64,000 nt of DNA. It comes from Apis mellifera (Eukaryota > Arthropoda > Insecta > Hymenoptera > Apidae). Shown piece by piece: positions 37,701 to 51,560 of the stretch. The DNA lies in assembly GCF_003254395.2 (NCBI RefSeq), contig NC_037646.1, positions 744,001 to 808,000 of the forward strand, written 5' to 3'. The translations under genes were made by a program, and so were the position numbers. Below the pieces are notes generated by a model. The model had not been told where the DNA came from, ran no database searches, and worked only from the letters and a program-made list of their open reading frames with translations. How positions within the stretch are numbered: the stretch's first letter is position 1; every line of letters begins with the position of its first letter.

Positions 37701-39331
37701 TCAAGAATCGAGAAAACCGTAACTTTATATTTGCATTTATATCTTTAGCGAAAAATTTAAATAGGAAAATAATAAATAAATTTTTTATGGACTTATTTAG
37801 TCACAATCTTCTTCTGAAATATTATTATTATTTCAATCTGAAATAATAATAATCAATAAAAAAATTGCGATAAATTCCAAAAAAAAAACATAAATAAAAA
37901 AATAAGAAATCAATTCTTTTATTATCAAAAAAAAGAAAAAAATAGATAAAATATTAAACAACTTCATATATTTAATAAATTTAAATGTTAACATCTCAAT
38001 TCTAAAATCAAAAATCATAATTAAAATATAATTCAATTGTAAAATATAAAATGCAAAAAAAAAAAAAAACAGAAATGTAGAAAACTAAAAAACAATAAAT
38101 TAAAATAACAATAATTTAAAAATAAATACACGTATGCAGTAAGTATACAGTATGTGTATAAAAAAAAATAAGATATATAATTATTTAAAAAGAAAATTTC
38201 CCTTCTTGATTTTGGTAACTCAAATACATTATTCAGAGCATGATTTTAAATAATTTTATTTTTAACTTTGTTATATATTATCAAAATATTTACCAAAAAT
38301 TTTTGATAAATTTAGATTTACAATAATATTTTGGTTCTAATAAATATATTATTTAATATATGTCTTAAAAAAGAAAAATATTTTTGGGATATCTTTGTCT
38401 CTGTATATTTTTTCCATGTAATATCTTGTCAGTAATTTGCGAATGATAAATGTATAATTTTGCAAAAATGATAAGATAAATTAAAATGCTAAGAAATGTA
38501 ATTATAATCAAATTATATGAATTTTTAAATGCAGTGGCTACAATAACAAGTTAATATAATTTTAATCAAAAGAAAAATAATTCATAATGAATTATTTAAA
38601 TTTAATAATTTTAATAAAACAATAATGCAATAAAAACTAATTTAACTTATAATCCCTTAATTTATATGGGGGTTATTATATATAAGAATGCGATTGCTAA
38701 TAAATCAATGAAATCTTATCTAATCTATAACTTATAATCCATTAATTTTTTTCTTTATTATTTAGATAATATATATAAATATATTAAATGACTATTTATA
38801 TTAAAATTCATGCCATAATAAATTTAGGTAAAATTAAGATAAGTTCAATAAAAGTTTTTTTTAAAATATATAGAAACTGAAACTTATATTAAAAAATCTA
38901 ATTCTTAAATAAATTATTAAATATAATATAATTAGATGAAGTTATATATTTATATATGATATTCATGCAATATATATTATATATATTATATATGATATTT
39001 ATACATAATAATATCAGAAGCGATAATATCAAATATGTAATCTTAATATCAAAACAAGAAAAAAATAAGAATTTCATAAAAATACTAACTCTACGCGCCA
39101 TATAAACTTATAATAATCAATAAAAGCAATCTAATAGTTTAATACATACATATATTCCCAAATAAAAAGATATTAAACAATGAGAATCTATTTTAATAAT
39201 GTTAATATAATAATATATCTTTAATATTATCTAAATGATATTATTATTATATACTATATTATATACCATAAACGTATCAATATATAAATAAAAATTAAAT
39301 TCTATAAAAATTATAGTATTATAGTATATAT

Positions 39332-39399
<68 letters not shown>

Positions 39400-42300
39400 T
39401 ATCACTTAATAAAAAATATATTATAAAATATATTATATTATATTTTGAAAAAACTTTCAAATATCATAGAAGAAATCTTCACTCGATATTAATTAATTTA
39501 GATTGTTAAAAAATTTTATAAAAGCATAAGTAATGATATAAAAGAAACGAATTATTAATATTCAAAATATATTTAAAAAGAAAAAAATAGAAAAAATGTC
39601 CTGAAATTTATTTACAATTTTCTTAAAAACTTATCCAACAAATAATATTTTATCATTTTCTATTGAAATTGAAAACAAAATTTCTCTGTTCTAAACATAA
39701 CTTTAGTTTTATTAATAATAAATGACATTTATAAATCTATAGAAAAGTCAATTAAATGTGGTTTGTTCGCCAAAGTTACACAAGAGACACTCCAATCGAT
39801 TTCTAACAAATTACAGTTAATCTAAAATTAAGATTGATTTTAAATTCTTTAACAACAAATCTGAATTAAAATATTTTCCAAAAACCAAAAAACCAAGAAA
39901 CCAAAAATTAAATGGAACATTAATAAAAAATCATTTTAACTTTATAAATATTCAGTATTATTAGTTGTTCAATTAATAAAAGTGGAATACCATATACTTT
40001 TGAATATATACTTAAAAATAAAATAAAAAAATAAAAATAAAAATTAAAAATATTTTAAATTAGTATTATTTTTAAATTATTATTTAAGAGTATCAGACAA
40101 TATATGATATAACACCGAAATGATTGGTTAAATTGTTATTTTCATTTTATTTAGACCATAATTATAATTGTCATGACAACCTCTCTTCGAATGTAAACAA
40201 TTTAAGAATATATTTAAAAATATGCTTTTTTTTTCAACTTTAAGCAAACGATTATTTAACATTTTCAGTTTTCTTATGAATATACAAATAAGTATTGCTC
40301 ACCATTCATTTAAAGTTTCAATTTCAGATCTATTAAATTTTTAGAAAATCTATATATTACTATAACTTTAACTTCTTCAAAGCACAATAAATATTTCTAT
40401 TTTAATTACAACATTTTTCTATTTTCAAAAAAATAAAAAAATTCTGTTTTCTTATTTATATAAAAATGTATGGAAGTAATTTCAATTAATATACTATATT
40501 TAATAACAATTTTCTCAAAACAAATAATATAATATTCATTAAAAAATTACTTTCGTTTTATTGGTTCGTAGAATGAAAAAAAACATTTTTTACGAATAAA
40601 ATAGTAAAAAATAATTCGGCAAAATAATAGCAAAAATAAAATGGACAGAATGATATTATTAATAAATAGGAAACAGATTTTTTATTATTGATAAATATAC
40701 AAATTAGTTATTCGATTAAAATTCGATTGAATATTTATTGATCAAATAAAATTCTCTATTCAATATATTTAAATTTTCGTTTAGCTAAAACCGTTATGCA
40801 CGAACACAAGATGAAATTTTAAAAGTGAAAAATAAAATAATGCTGCTAGAACTTATAAGATAACAAGTATGTAAGTACGTCCACAAACTGTTCACATCTT
40901 TTATTAATTCAATCTTGAAAAGCTCATATTTAACAAATCTAATGGTATATATAAAAAAATAAATAAATATTAAATTTATTAATGGAAAATATTCTTAAAA
41001 AATTAAAATGACGCTTTTTAAAATAAAAGAAAAATCCGTTTTTCTTCTTTATCAATTAATAATTAAAATAAACTAATAATTAAAATTAAAATAAATAATT
41101 AAAATTAATAATTAAAATAACTAATAAACAAAGAAAACTGAATTATCTCGCTCATTCATACTTTTATCAAAGTAGAAAATGATAATTCAAAACTATAGGA
41201 ATATCAATAAAAAATTACATAAAAATTAAATACAATTTACAATCATAATGAAATAATATCACGTATATACTACTTTGCGTAAATAAATATTTAAAAAAAA
41301 TAGTTTTTATATTTAAATATTTATATTTTAATATTTTAATATTTAAAAAGATACCATCTTTGATCTTGATAATTTTTTTTTTAATATGTTATCAAAGTCA
41401 TCATATTAAACAGTGTGAAGATTTTACTTAATCATTATTTAAAAAGTTACACAAATTGATCATTATTTAATAAAATCTTAGAAACAATTTAAATTAGATT
41501 TAAATAAACAATTAATAATAAACAATTAACTTAAGCTAATCCAATATAAATAATGAAGTCAGAAATTAAATATTAAATATTAAATAAAAATTTTTTTGAT
41601 ATCAATTAATGTTAATCTAAGTTTAATTTTACTTCAAATTAAAATTAAATGAAAATTCATTTAACTATTTTTAATGATTTTTATTAATTTATTTGGATTA
41701 TCTTTTTAATTTCTTTACTGTGAGATTAATTTATAACAATAATATTATTGTTATTATTATGGTTATACTAATCTAATCAAAACTATTTTTAAAAACGTTT
41801 TTGTTTAATTTTAATAATTTTTTAATAAAGAATGATCATGAGAAACATTAAACAATAATTTATTTTTCTTGTACTGAAAAAGTGACATAAATAATTCTAA
41901 AAGAATTTTTAAGCCTTTTAATTTTCCACTATTAAATAATTCGAACTAATTTAATTCGAACTACATAAACATTGTAAAAACATGAAACACTTAAATAATC
42001 TACAATATATAATAACAAATAATATATAAGAGAAGTAAGTATAAGAAAAGTAAGTATAATAAATCAACAATCCTCTTATAAAAAATACAAATAAAAAAAA
42101 AAGAAAAATCATAAATAGTGATCGAATCGAATAATATCGATTATTGATGATATTCAAATATTTAATAAGAGATATTGATGTAAAAATTTTAGATATTTGA
42201 TGATTAATTTCTTAAAACAATACCAAATTAATATTATAATTAATAATTAATACTATATTTACACGTAAAACCGTCCAATGATATCAATTCGATTCCTCAT

Positions 42301-44981
42301 AAAAATATCAAATATAAATTTGATGATTTATTTTATTTAATTTAAATATGGTTTGATATTTTACGAAAATTTTAATATCTATTTTATATTTTAACTTCCA
42401 TTTATAAACATTATAATTAAAATTATGATTAGATGAGCGTTGCTAGTCGCTAATTTCGATTCCATATTTATTCTTTCATTTTATTAAACTTAAGCTTAAT
42501 ATTTATCTTTAATAATATATAAATGATAAATAAAATATTAAATAAGTATCAAAATTGTGTAATTAAAAATTCGTAAACATCAAAGCATAAAGTATTAAAT
42601 ATATAAGTATCGTTACTTTTCTATTTTTTGAGATATATTTTGAGATATCCGATAGTTTTTCGATATTAGTTTGATATTGTTTTAAAAAGTATGAAAAAAT
42701 GGAATCAAATATTAAAACTTTGATGCATATAAGTATTGAATCAAAATTGTTCACTGATATATTTATAAAGTTAATATTGTATAGATCCTAATATTAATAT
42801 AAATTAAATGGAATCAAGAATAGCTGAACAAAATTAATTTTCATAAGAAATGATTATAATATGATTATATATAAAATAAATTTCATAAGAGATAATATCT
42901 ACTACAAAAATTCGGCAATGCTATCAAAAAAAAATCAAATCGTATTAGAGAATTATTAAAAATAGAATATATAATAATAGAATATATCATACTAAACTGA
43001 CAACTACTCACTTAACAAAAACTGACAAATCATTTTGTAAAATAATTGCAAAATAAAACATATTTGAAAATGCTAACTGCTGATATACAAAAAATTTTTA
43101 TATAACTATTCTTAATTTTAATATTCTCAATTATAAAGAATTGACTAAATGATACAAAATATCTAAAGAATATAATTTTTTCTAGAAAAATTAATAAAGA
43201 ATATTTTTATAGCTCATTTTATTAATTCATAATTCATTTTGATAATTCATTTTGATTCATAATTCATTTCATTTGATTAATTCATAAGCAATCAAAAATA
43301 TCATTTGAATATTTGAAAAATTTGAATATGATATCTTCATTAATTATCTTTATATAATAAGATAAAAAAATGTAATATATGATATAAATTAATAAAAATT
43401 ATATATTTCAATAAGCATGAATTTTCAAGTATCAAATATGTGTTTCATAATAGAAAATAGAAAAACTATGATTTTTCCATTATTAACTTTAGCGCATTTT
43501 TTCTAAAGAATCTATTGTGAAGAAAAGAAAGAAAGATGAGAATTTTGATTAATGTTATAGATTTTTGCATTCAATATATAGTGAGATTCAATATATAACT
43601 ATCTTGCAATGGATCATCATCATCAATTTAATTTTAGAAAATTTCAAGTTTATGATAAAATCCTATTGAAATAACTAAAAATATGAAAAAATTATGGAAC
43701 ATATAATTTAAAAATAATACCAAAATACAACAATCTGAGTAATCTAAATGATAAAAACGTTGTGTTTTTTCTTTGAAAAATAGCAATCATTTTGATCGTA
43801 TTATAAATTCTGAAATCACAATTTTTAAAAAATATACAATTTAGAAATGATTTTAAACTAATTTTAAGACTAAGTGTAAAAAATATAATATACCTTTTTT
43901 AATTGTATATTAAGGAAAGCTTCAATTAAATTTAATGTTTAGATTCAATCAAATGGATACTAATTTTAAACAAGCTGTATAATATTCATTGTAAATTATA
44001 AAGCAAAAATGATCATTCAAATTGATAAGCAGATTAAATAAATAAAAAAAAAACATTATTTTAAAATAATTTATCTCAAATGAATTAAAGTTACTTTTCT
44101 AATGATATTCGAAATAAAAAGATAAAATATTTAAAATAATTCATTATTTCAAAATTGAATTTTAATTTAATTTTATTTTTTTTTTTATCAATAGAAATTT
44201 TTTACTAATAAAATTTTTTTAACAAAAAAAATAATTTTAATTTTAAGAGTTTATTATCTAATATTAATCAAAAGCTAGAAATGTTTGAAGATAAATTTAA
44301 TTTTGATTTATCTTTAGATACAAAGTTTTCAAGAGATAATAAAATATTAGATAGATCTTGGATACAGAATATTCAAGATAATGAAAAAATTAATTAATAA
44401 AATTAGAAAAATTGTCAAGTTATATTGTAAATATAATATAAAAAATTTAATTTCAACAAATAAAAATTTTATTGACAATTAATATATTATTGGAATGTAT
44501 ATGGAAAACTAGAAATCTACACCACAATCAACAATAGAATATTTGTTTCTTATCTCACAATGATTCAAACGACATTCATCTGTGTAATTTGATGTATATG
44601 CATCAATAATATGCATTTTTAAAAGTATATTTTTTGATACTATGAATTAAAAGTTAAAATTAATATTTTTTTATTTTATTCATCAAAAAACTATTGATAG
44701 ATAAAAATTTTTTAATAGTTAGATTAATAGTTTTCTAAAATTCAGTCTTATTTTAAATTATTATTATCTTACTTTAAATAAAATAAGAAATGTCAAAGTT
44801 TAATAATAAAAATAATATATCAAGAATATTAATATAATATAATATAAAATAATATATTAATACATAATACATATATTAATATACGTATTTTTGTCTAAAG
44901 CATTACATGGATTATAAAATAGACATATTCAATGTACATATTCAAAATCATGATTTTTATATATATAACTTTTCAATTGAT
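34701..44981. other. AT-rich gene-free stretch
   Basis: No gene, RNA or transposon protein was recognised. Frames of 60-80 codons (37096-37335 plus; 37833-38036, 38898-39101, 41951-42157 and 42563-42754 minus) look like chance. A short G+C-richer piece at about 36990-37055 has no open frame. It contains one TA microsatellite, listed separately. Confidence 0.6.
39339..39393. repeat. (TA)n microsatellite
   Basis: An uninterrupted TA run of about 27 units. Confidence 0.95.
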
Positions 44982-45127
44982 AACATGATTTCAAAACATA
45001 TATATTATGTTGTTATTATATAATATACATATACAAAATATGATAAATATATTAGGATAAATATATTAATATTCTATATATATATTGTATAATAACAACA
45101 TAATGTACATGTTTTGAAATCATATTA
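44982..45127. repeat. Long imperfect hairpin (45-base arms)
   Basis: The left arm (44982-45026) and right arm (45082-45127) are reverse complements over about 45 bases with only a few mismatches. Shared blocks include ATGATTTCAAAACAT, ATTATGTTGTTATTATA and AATAT. The spacer is about 55 AT-rich bases. Similarity stops abruptly at both outer edges, which suggests a discrete element: either a foldback/MITE-like insertion or a hairpin RNA precursor. No target duplication is clear. Confidence 0.8.
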
Positions 45128-46605
45128 TTTTTTATATTCTAAAAATAAAAACAAATAGAAAAAAATATATAAAAATGTCAATAAAAATTTATTTATTAAG
45201 TTATAAGTAACTGAAATTTACATTAAACGAAATGAAAGAATGAAATCGCTCTATCTTCATTATACCGCTACGTTGTTGTATTGTGTTCTCACCTCAATCT
45301 AATATGAAATTATATTAACAAATAAGTCTTAAGTAATATTTTTGTATACCATCTTTTATTTATTTTCCTCTTTAAAATCAATTTCAAAAGATGTTTCACA
45401 ATATCCAAATATAAATAAACTAAATATACTAATAATATATGTATATACAATAAATATAAATATATACCTATATATTTATTATATATAAACATATATAAAT
45501 TACATATTTATAAATAATGATATTTTACTTTTATTTTACAACAATATTACTTTTACGTTATTATAGAAAAAAATCTTAATAAATTAAAAAAATATTTCAA
45601 GGATAAATATACGATATTAAAAAATTAATAAAATAAATTATTATTATTCACAATAAATTTAAAAATTTATATTGTATGTAAAATACATAATATTTTTTAA
45701 TTTATTTTTATAAAGATTTTGTTCTTTAAAAAAATGATACAATAAAAATTATTTTGTTAAATAATTATGTATTAATTTTGAATTATTTATTTAGTTTTTT
45801 TACTATTTTATTTTTTAGTATTTTGCTTTTTCAATAAGAAAAAAAAATAAAACTTATATAAAAATTAATTGAATACGTTTTTATGAATATTTTTCTTTTT
45901 TTTCTTTTTTTTACTTATATCACATTTACTCTATTTATGCGAAATGATTACCATAGATATAAATTTCTAATTATAGATTCTTAATATAGAAATGACTGAT
46001 TGTGTCCGTTCATATTAAACTTGCTTTAAACATTATATATTATAACGCATTATTTTATTAATTAAATTTATTAATAAGAAGAATAAGACTAAATACATTA
46101 TAGTATTAGAATTTATAATTCTATGAAATTCTAAAAATAAAATAATTGCATAAACATAATATAAAAAATAATAGAAATCTTTCATAAGAAATATTTATTA
46201 CATATGTATCATCAATTAAAAATAATTATATCATAACATATTTCAATTTTAAATAACTTAAATATCATTTTATATAAATCTGTTATGTAATATATGAATC
46301 GTTTATAAAATAATTAATAACAGTCATTTTATGCATTGTTTCTGGAAATATACACATAAATCTTTAAACTATCCTTATTTCATTGTATAAAAATCATATT
46401 AATTAATATTTAATTACTTCATGATAAAAAATTCAAATATAAAATAATGAATACATTAATGAAACTTATATAATAATAATATTTAAATATTATATACTTT
46501 TTATATAAGAACTATTAAAAGAAAATATTATCCTTTTATTGTATATAATATTAACTAAAAATAATATTTTGTATTTTATTTTTTAATGCATATATATATA
46601 TATAT
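45128..46605. other. AT-rich gene-free stretch
   Basis: Nothing gene-like was recognised. A short, less AT-rich piece at about 45235-45300 contains a GTGAGA on the minus strand, but no supporting open frame. Confidence 0.6.
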
Positions 46606-46611
46606 AATATA

Positions 46612-46674
<63 letters not shown>

Positions 46675-46810
46675 ATATATAATACATCTTATATAATATA
46701 CTTTAATAATATAATAATATACATATTTTATATGGATATCTTTATATAAGATAGAATATTCCAAAAACTCTATTATTATAAATATCATATATTATTATAA
46801 AAATCAAACT

Positions 46811-46883
<73 letters not shown>

Positions 46884-47024
46884 ATATATAATACATCTTA
46901 TATAATATACTTTAATAATATAATAATATACATATTTTATATGGATATCTTTATATAAGATAGAATATTCCAAAAACTCTATTATTATAAATATCATATA
47001 TTATTATAAAAATCAAACTTAAAT
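46606..47024. repeat. 209-base tandem duplication with TA microsatellite
   Basis: A unit made of a TA run plus about 148 bases of unique sequence (TTATAATATATATAATACAT to AAAATCAAACTTAAAT) occurs twice, starting at 46668 and 46877. The unique parts appear identical. Each copy carries the same minus-strand frame (46576-46788 and 46785-46997), which explains those two near-identical 70-codon translations. It is a recent duplication, or possibly an assembly artefact at a microsatellite. Confidence 0.93.
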
Positions 47025-47269
47025 TGTTATTATTTCATGATTCAATACCTATAATATGATGAAAAAAACGGCATCTTTCTCTTCACATAATAATATTCAC
47101 CTATTAGAAAACTCGTTAAAGTTAGAAAAATGCAAACAATTTCCGAATAAAATATATGAATAACAAACACTATTGTTTAAATAGTTTCAAGAAAAAACCG
47201 CAAGATCGGAATCGCAGATTATTTTCACTTATAATTCGCAATCCTATCTTGATAATTCAACAAATCTAT
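47025..47269. other. Transition from AT desert to CpG-rich island
   Basis: No gene was seen. G+C rises gradually from about 47060 (AACCGCAAGATCGGAATCGC near 47196-47215), leading into the promoter-like island. Confidence 0.5.
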
Positions 47270-47580
47270 TAATTGTGCGCCAAAAGTAATGGTATGCGCA
47301 GGCGTATAAAACGAAATAACAAAATGCGCAAGCGCATTTATTCACCGCGACAATCAAGTCCGATCGAATGGAAAGCAATAGTACTACTGCTGTTTCAACT
47401 ACCGTTGGTTAGTTGACGCGCATGTAAATCGCATGCGTGGGGACGATGATTTGCCTCGTTCTTTCTATCCATATTTCACACACATATCAATTATTGAAAT
47501 GTGTGTAGAATAGTTGCATGTGTATTAAAACTGCGCAGTCGATCGTCATGTGCGCCACATACGAATATCAATTAAACAGA
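47270..47580. promoter_or_regulatory. CpG- and TGCGCA-rich promoter-like island
   Basis: This is the most CpG-dense stretch outside the transposons. It contains a cluster of NRF1/Erect-wing-type motifs (consensus YGCGCAYGCGCR): TATGCGCAGGCG (47293-47304), AAATGCGCAAGCGCATTT (47322-47339, a perfect 8-base palindrome around AA), GCGCATG (47418-47424), CGCATGCG (47430-47437), CTGCGCAG (47531-47538) and TGCGCC (47551-47556). A TATAAA lies at 47305-47310. Such clusters mark TATA-less, CpG-rich promoters of broadly expressed genes in animals. The strand of the driven gene is unclear; short ATG frames ending at splice donors exist on both strands. Confidence 0.45.
47368..47407 (+). CDS. Candidate first coding exon in the island (plus option)
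   Basis: The ATG at 47368 opens MESNSTTAVSTTV and reaches a possible 5' splice site, G|GTTAGT, with the intron starting at 47408; without splicing the frame stops at TAG 47410-47412. A competing minus-strand option starts at ATG 47470-47472 (AAATATGG context), reads MDRKNEANHRPHACDLHARQ, and meets a weaker donor, G|GTAGTT, at 47402. At most one is likely to be real, and the overlap makes them mutually exclusive as coding. Neither protein is recognised. Confidence 0.22.
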
Positions 47581-49799
47581 TTCTACGTAATATTGAATTT
47601 ATATTTAAATAAATTTTTATAATCTGTATAAATATTGACATTTATGACTCTCATTGTACAACAAAGTTATATCAAACTGATGTTTTTATAAAGCACATTA
47701 GATTATATAGAGAAAAAGATAATCGTTTTCATGAGAATCAATAAAAGATTTAAATTAAAAATTTATGATTTAATGCATTCAATTTCCAAATTGATATATT
47801 ATAAAATATCAACAACAATGTGTAACGATAGTACTTCAAATATATTGTGAAAATTTTATTAAAATTTTACTATATAAAAAAATATTTATTAATTTTAATA
47901 TGTATATTTTTTTTAATATTATTGAAAAATATAATTCAATAAATTGATGAATAAAACAAAAATCATTATATTTATATTATTATATTATATTAATATTAGA
48001 AATTATATATTTAATTTTTATATTTTTAGTAATATTTTTTTAATATCGTTTTAAAAAATAGATTATAAATATTAAAATGTATTATTTATTTCAAATGGAA
48101 AAAAATTTTTATTTTGACAATTATAATGTATCGTAAAAATATTAATTATTAAAATATCACTTATCTAAAATTATGATATGATATAAATATTTATATTATA
48201 ATTATTGATATAGAAAATTATTTAAATTAATTTATCAATGATAAAATAAAATTCTATATTCGTTAAAAAAAATTTTTGTCTTTCTAATAAATTCAACGAA
48301 TTGCCAATTAAAATTTTTTTTCTTATTTAACTAATGAATTTTATTTAATATTTGCCTATCTCATATATTATATAAGTATGTATATGTACTTTGAAAATAT
48401 GTGAGTTTGACTGGTCATTTAAACTAGATAAAATCAATGCATAAAAATAGGTATTAGCCAAAAGTCTCACACTAACAAATTAAATCATATAACAGTGTGA
48501 CGATGAGTGAATTAATCTGAACAAGCGGCATTTTTCTTGTCTTTATATTTTCTTCTCATTTCTGTATAGTTGTACATCACTATTAACATGATTTTGCATT
48601 TTTTTTACGAAAAAATTATAATTCAAAAAAATTGATTCTCATATTTCAAGATTTAGATTTTTAACTTATCCAAAAAATTTTATAATTTTTATTTTTCAAT
48701 TATAATATAATAATTAATTTTTATTATTCTATTTTTATTTATTATTAATTCTTATTAAATTTATCTTATTTCATTCTTATCATCATGGAAAAATTTAAAT
48801 AAATTATTATTTTTATAAATAATTTTTATAATTATAATTCATTATAATTCATCAATAAAATAATATGAAATTAATATTCTAAAATTACTATATATTCTAA
48901 TTATACAAATAAATATAAAACAATTAAACATTACATAAAAAAAAGATTTTATAATAATTATAAAAAAAATTTTAAAACATTAAAATAATATATTTTTTAT
49001 TTCAATACTTTTTGAAAAAATTTATAAGCTAAAAGAAATATGAAAAAAAAATATATTTAGATAAAAAAAAATGTCTTTAAAAAATAATTCGTATAAAAAT
49101 TCCATTTCATTATAGAAAATCTTTAATTTTTTTTTTGTTTTTGGAATCAAATAATAAATATTTAAGTATAAGATAATTAATATTAAAGTAATTCCTATAA
49201 ATAAATTATTATTAAAAGAATATTATTTAAGATAAATAAATAACATAGTAAATAAAAAATAAGATAAAGATTTCATTTAAATAATTGAATATTTGAATAT
49301 AAATTTATTTTGTGATATTTCTAATTCTAATTTCTACATACGATTATTATGAAAATCTTGAGCTTTTCATATAAAAAATATTTTATTATTTTTTTGATTT
49401 CGTTATCATACTTGCTTATCAATTAAAAAAGTTAAAAAATAGATAATAATAATAAAATGGATAATAATAATAAAAATAAAAATAAAAATAACTGAGGATT
49501 ATATCTTTATAAACATTGCATGTAAATTTTGCTGTATTTATTATTTTAGTTCTAAATTTTAATTCATAAAATATGAATTTTGATTGATGTGAAATTTCAA
49601 TTTTTATTTATAATTGGCTATGATTTTAATTCCAGACTTATGTTTTAAATAACAATAATAATATTGTTTTATATTTCATAATATTTTGTAATATTTATAA
49701 AATATCATTATTTCAAATATTATATAACGTATTCATTCCATAATTATTAAAATAATTACATAAAATAATGTTATTCTATAAATATCCATAAAGAATTTG
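47581..49799. other. AT-rich gene-free stretch
   Basis: Nothing gene-like was seen. Homopolymer A/T and ATT-rich runs dominate. Confidence 0.6.
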
Positions 49800-50390
49800 A
49801 CAAAATATAATCTGATTAATGATTGAGGATCATAATTAATATTACTAATTATTGATTATTAATAGTTAATATCATAATCATTGGTTAATAATTAAGAAAA
49901 ATAATCATAATACTATAATCAAAAGTCATAATTAATTTAATAATCATTAATCATTAATCAAATTCAATAATTAATTATTAAATAAGATAATTATATGGAT
50001 ATTTAAATTTAATTATTATTCACAAACATAATAAAATATATGTACAAAATAGTTAAATGACATTCTTAAAATTGAAAAATTTATCATCATATAATTTCTT
50101 GATCTTTCTATAAATTTCTATAAATTTCTATAAATTTTGAGTTAAGATTATTTTAGTTTATTACTTCTTTGAAAAGCTATATTAAATTTTCTTTCTCTGT
50201 AAATTTTGATTTTGTGTATATAATAATCATTTAAATGATCACAAATTATTGATTAATAATTACAGATTATATATCATTTTGTGTTAATTAATGATAATTA
50301 TTATGATTATTTTCTGTAAAGAATTTATTTTCAGTAATAATTAAAAATTCAATATAGTTTATATTGTATTATTTAATTTTGTAATAATAT
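49800..50390 (+). repeat. Dispersed AT-rich repeat, copy X
   Basis: Its counterpart is at 59030-59830 in the same orientation. Shared blocks in order: GATCATAATTAAT; a perfect 21-base match beginning ATTAATTTAATAATCATTAA at 49931 (59178 in the other copy); a later TTTCTCTGT-AATTTT-ATTTTGT block; and ATAATCATT-AAATGATCA. Indels separate the copies. No coding capacity or terminal repeats are visible. It may be an old non-autonomous element. Confidence 0.45.
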
Positions 50391-51319
50391 TATTTGTACT
50401 TTATTATTATTTTATATTATATTATACTTCATAAAATATTAAATTTACACATTATAGTTTCTATTTGAGATTGTTTTCAGAATTATTTTTTTTGTTAAAT
50501 TTGAAATAACAGAATAATAAAATAAATAAATTATTGTTACATGTTTTAAATGAATTAATGCTAATCTTAATCTAACTTTCAAATAATAGTATTAAATTTA
50601 ATTATCCGAAATAAATTATTTTGAATAATTATATCTTATTTCAATTTGAAATAAAATTTACCAACTATGCTTGATTCATATATGTATAACAAAATATTAA
50701 AAAAATATATATATATATAAAGTATCTATAAACAATTATAAATAAAAAAAATTTTTTATTAATCAAAAAAATTTTTAATTTTTTACGTATTAGATTTATA
50801 ATAGAAATTATTATATAAAATATGATAATTATATATATTATTATATAATATATATGATTCAGACTTGGGAATTTTAAAAAATTTTCAAATTACATTATTC
50901 TAGAATTTATTTATTTTGTAAAATTATTTAAAAAATAATCTATTTTTAAGTATTTCATATGATATTTTATATGAAAAATATATTTGTCATTAAATTCACG
51001 AAATGTTTTGATTTCAAAAAAAATTAATTTTTTAATATACAATATTTTATTATTTTTATATGTTTATATATTTTATATGTTTACATTATTACTGTTTTTT
51101 TATTAATTTTATTACATGCAAAATTATTATTACATTTGCATGAATCTTTCAATAAATTATTTTGATATAAAATCGACTTTTATCATTTCTGAATATTCAA
51201 GTAAGTAAATTTCTTCATTGAATGTAAACAAAAGAATCAATTCAAAAGTATATAAGCTCAAGTTTGCCAACATGAAATTATTACTAACATTAGAGATTAC
51301 TTCATAGAAACGAAATAAA
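50391..51319. other. AT-rich gene-free stretch
   Basis: No recognisable features were seen. Confidence 0.6.
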
Positions 51320-51560
51320 AACCTTCTTTATTGTAAATGTTTGATATGTTTTCCTTCTATTGCGATGCAAAATTCACATCTGCATATCAAGGATTTTCTT
51401 GTATGTCTTCAAATATAATCTTAAGTTGACAACCTTGAGCTAATGTGTTCCGGAATCAATTTTTCTGTTATATTCAATGTGTTATGAAGAAATTCACTTC
51501 AATATCTAAAGACACGTACTCATTAGCCAACAATTCACGAATATTATTCGCAAACAATTC
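51320..51560 (-). pseudogene. Possible transposase C-terminal relic
   Basis: The minus strand of this slightly GC-raised piece reads RCEFCIAIEGKHIKHLQ before a stop. This resembles the R-x-x-x-CI-x-x-x-GxHFEHL ending of several insect Tc1/mariner-superfamily transposases. Upstream, in a shifted frame, NITEKLIPEHISSRLST would fit the preceding helical segment. No terminal repeats or catalytic motifs were found, so this would be a truncated fragment. It is not from the mariner at 28 kb, whose C-terminus is different. Confidence 0.3.
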
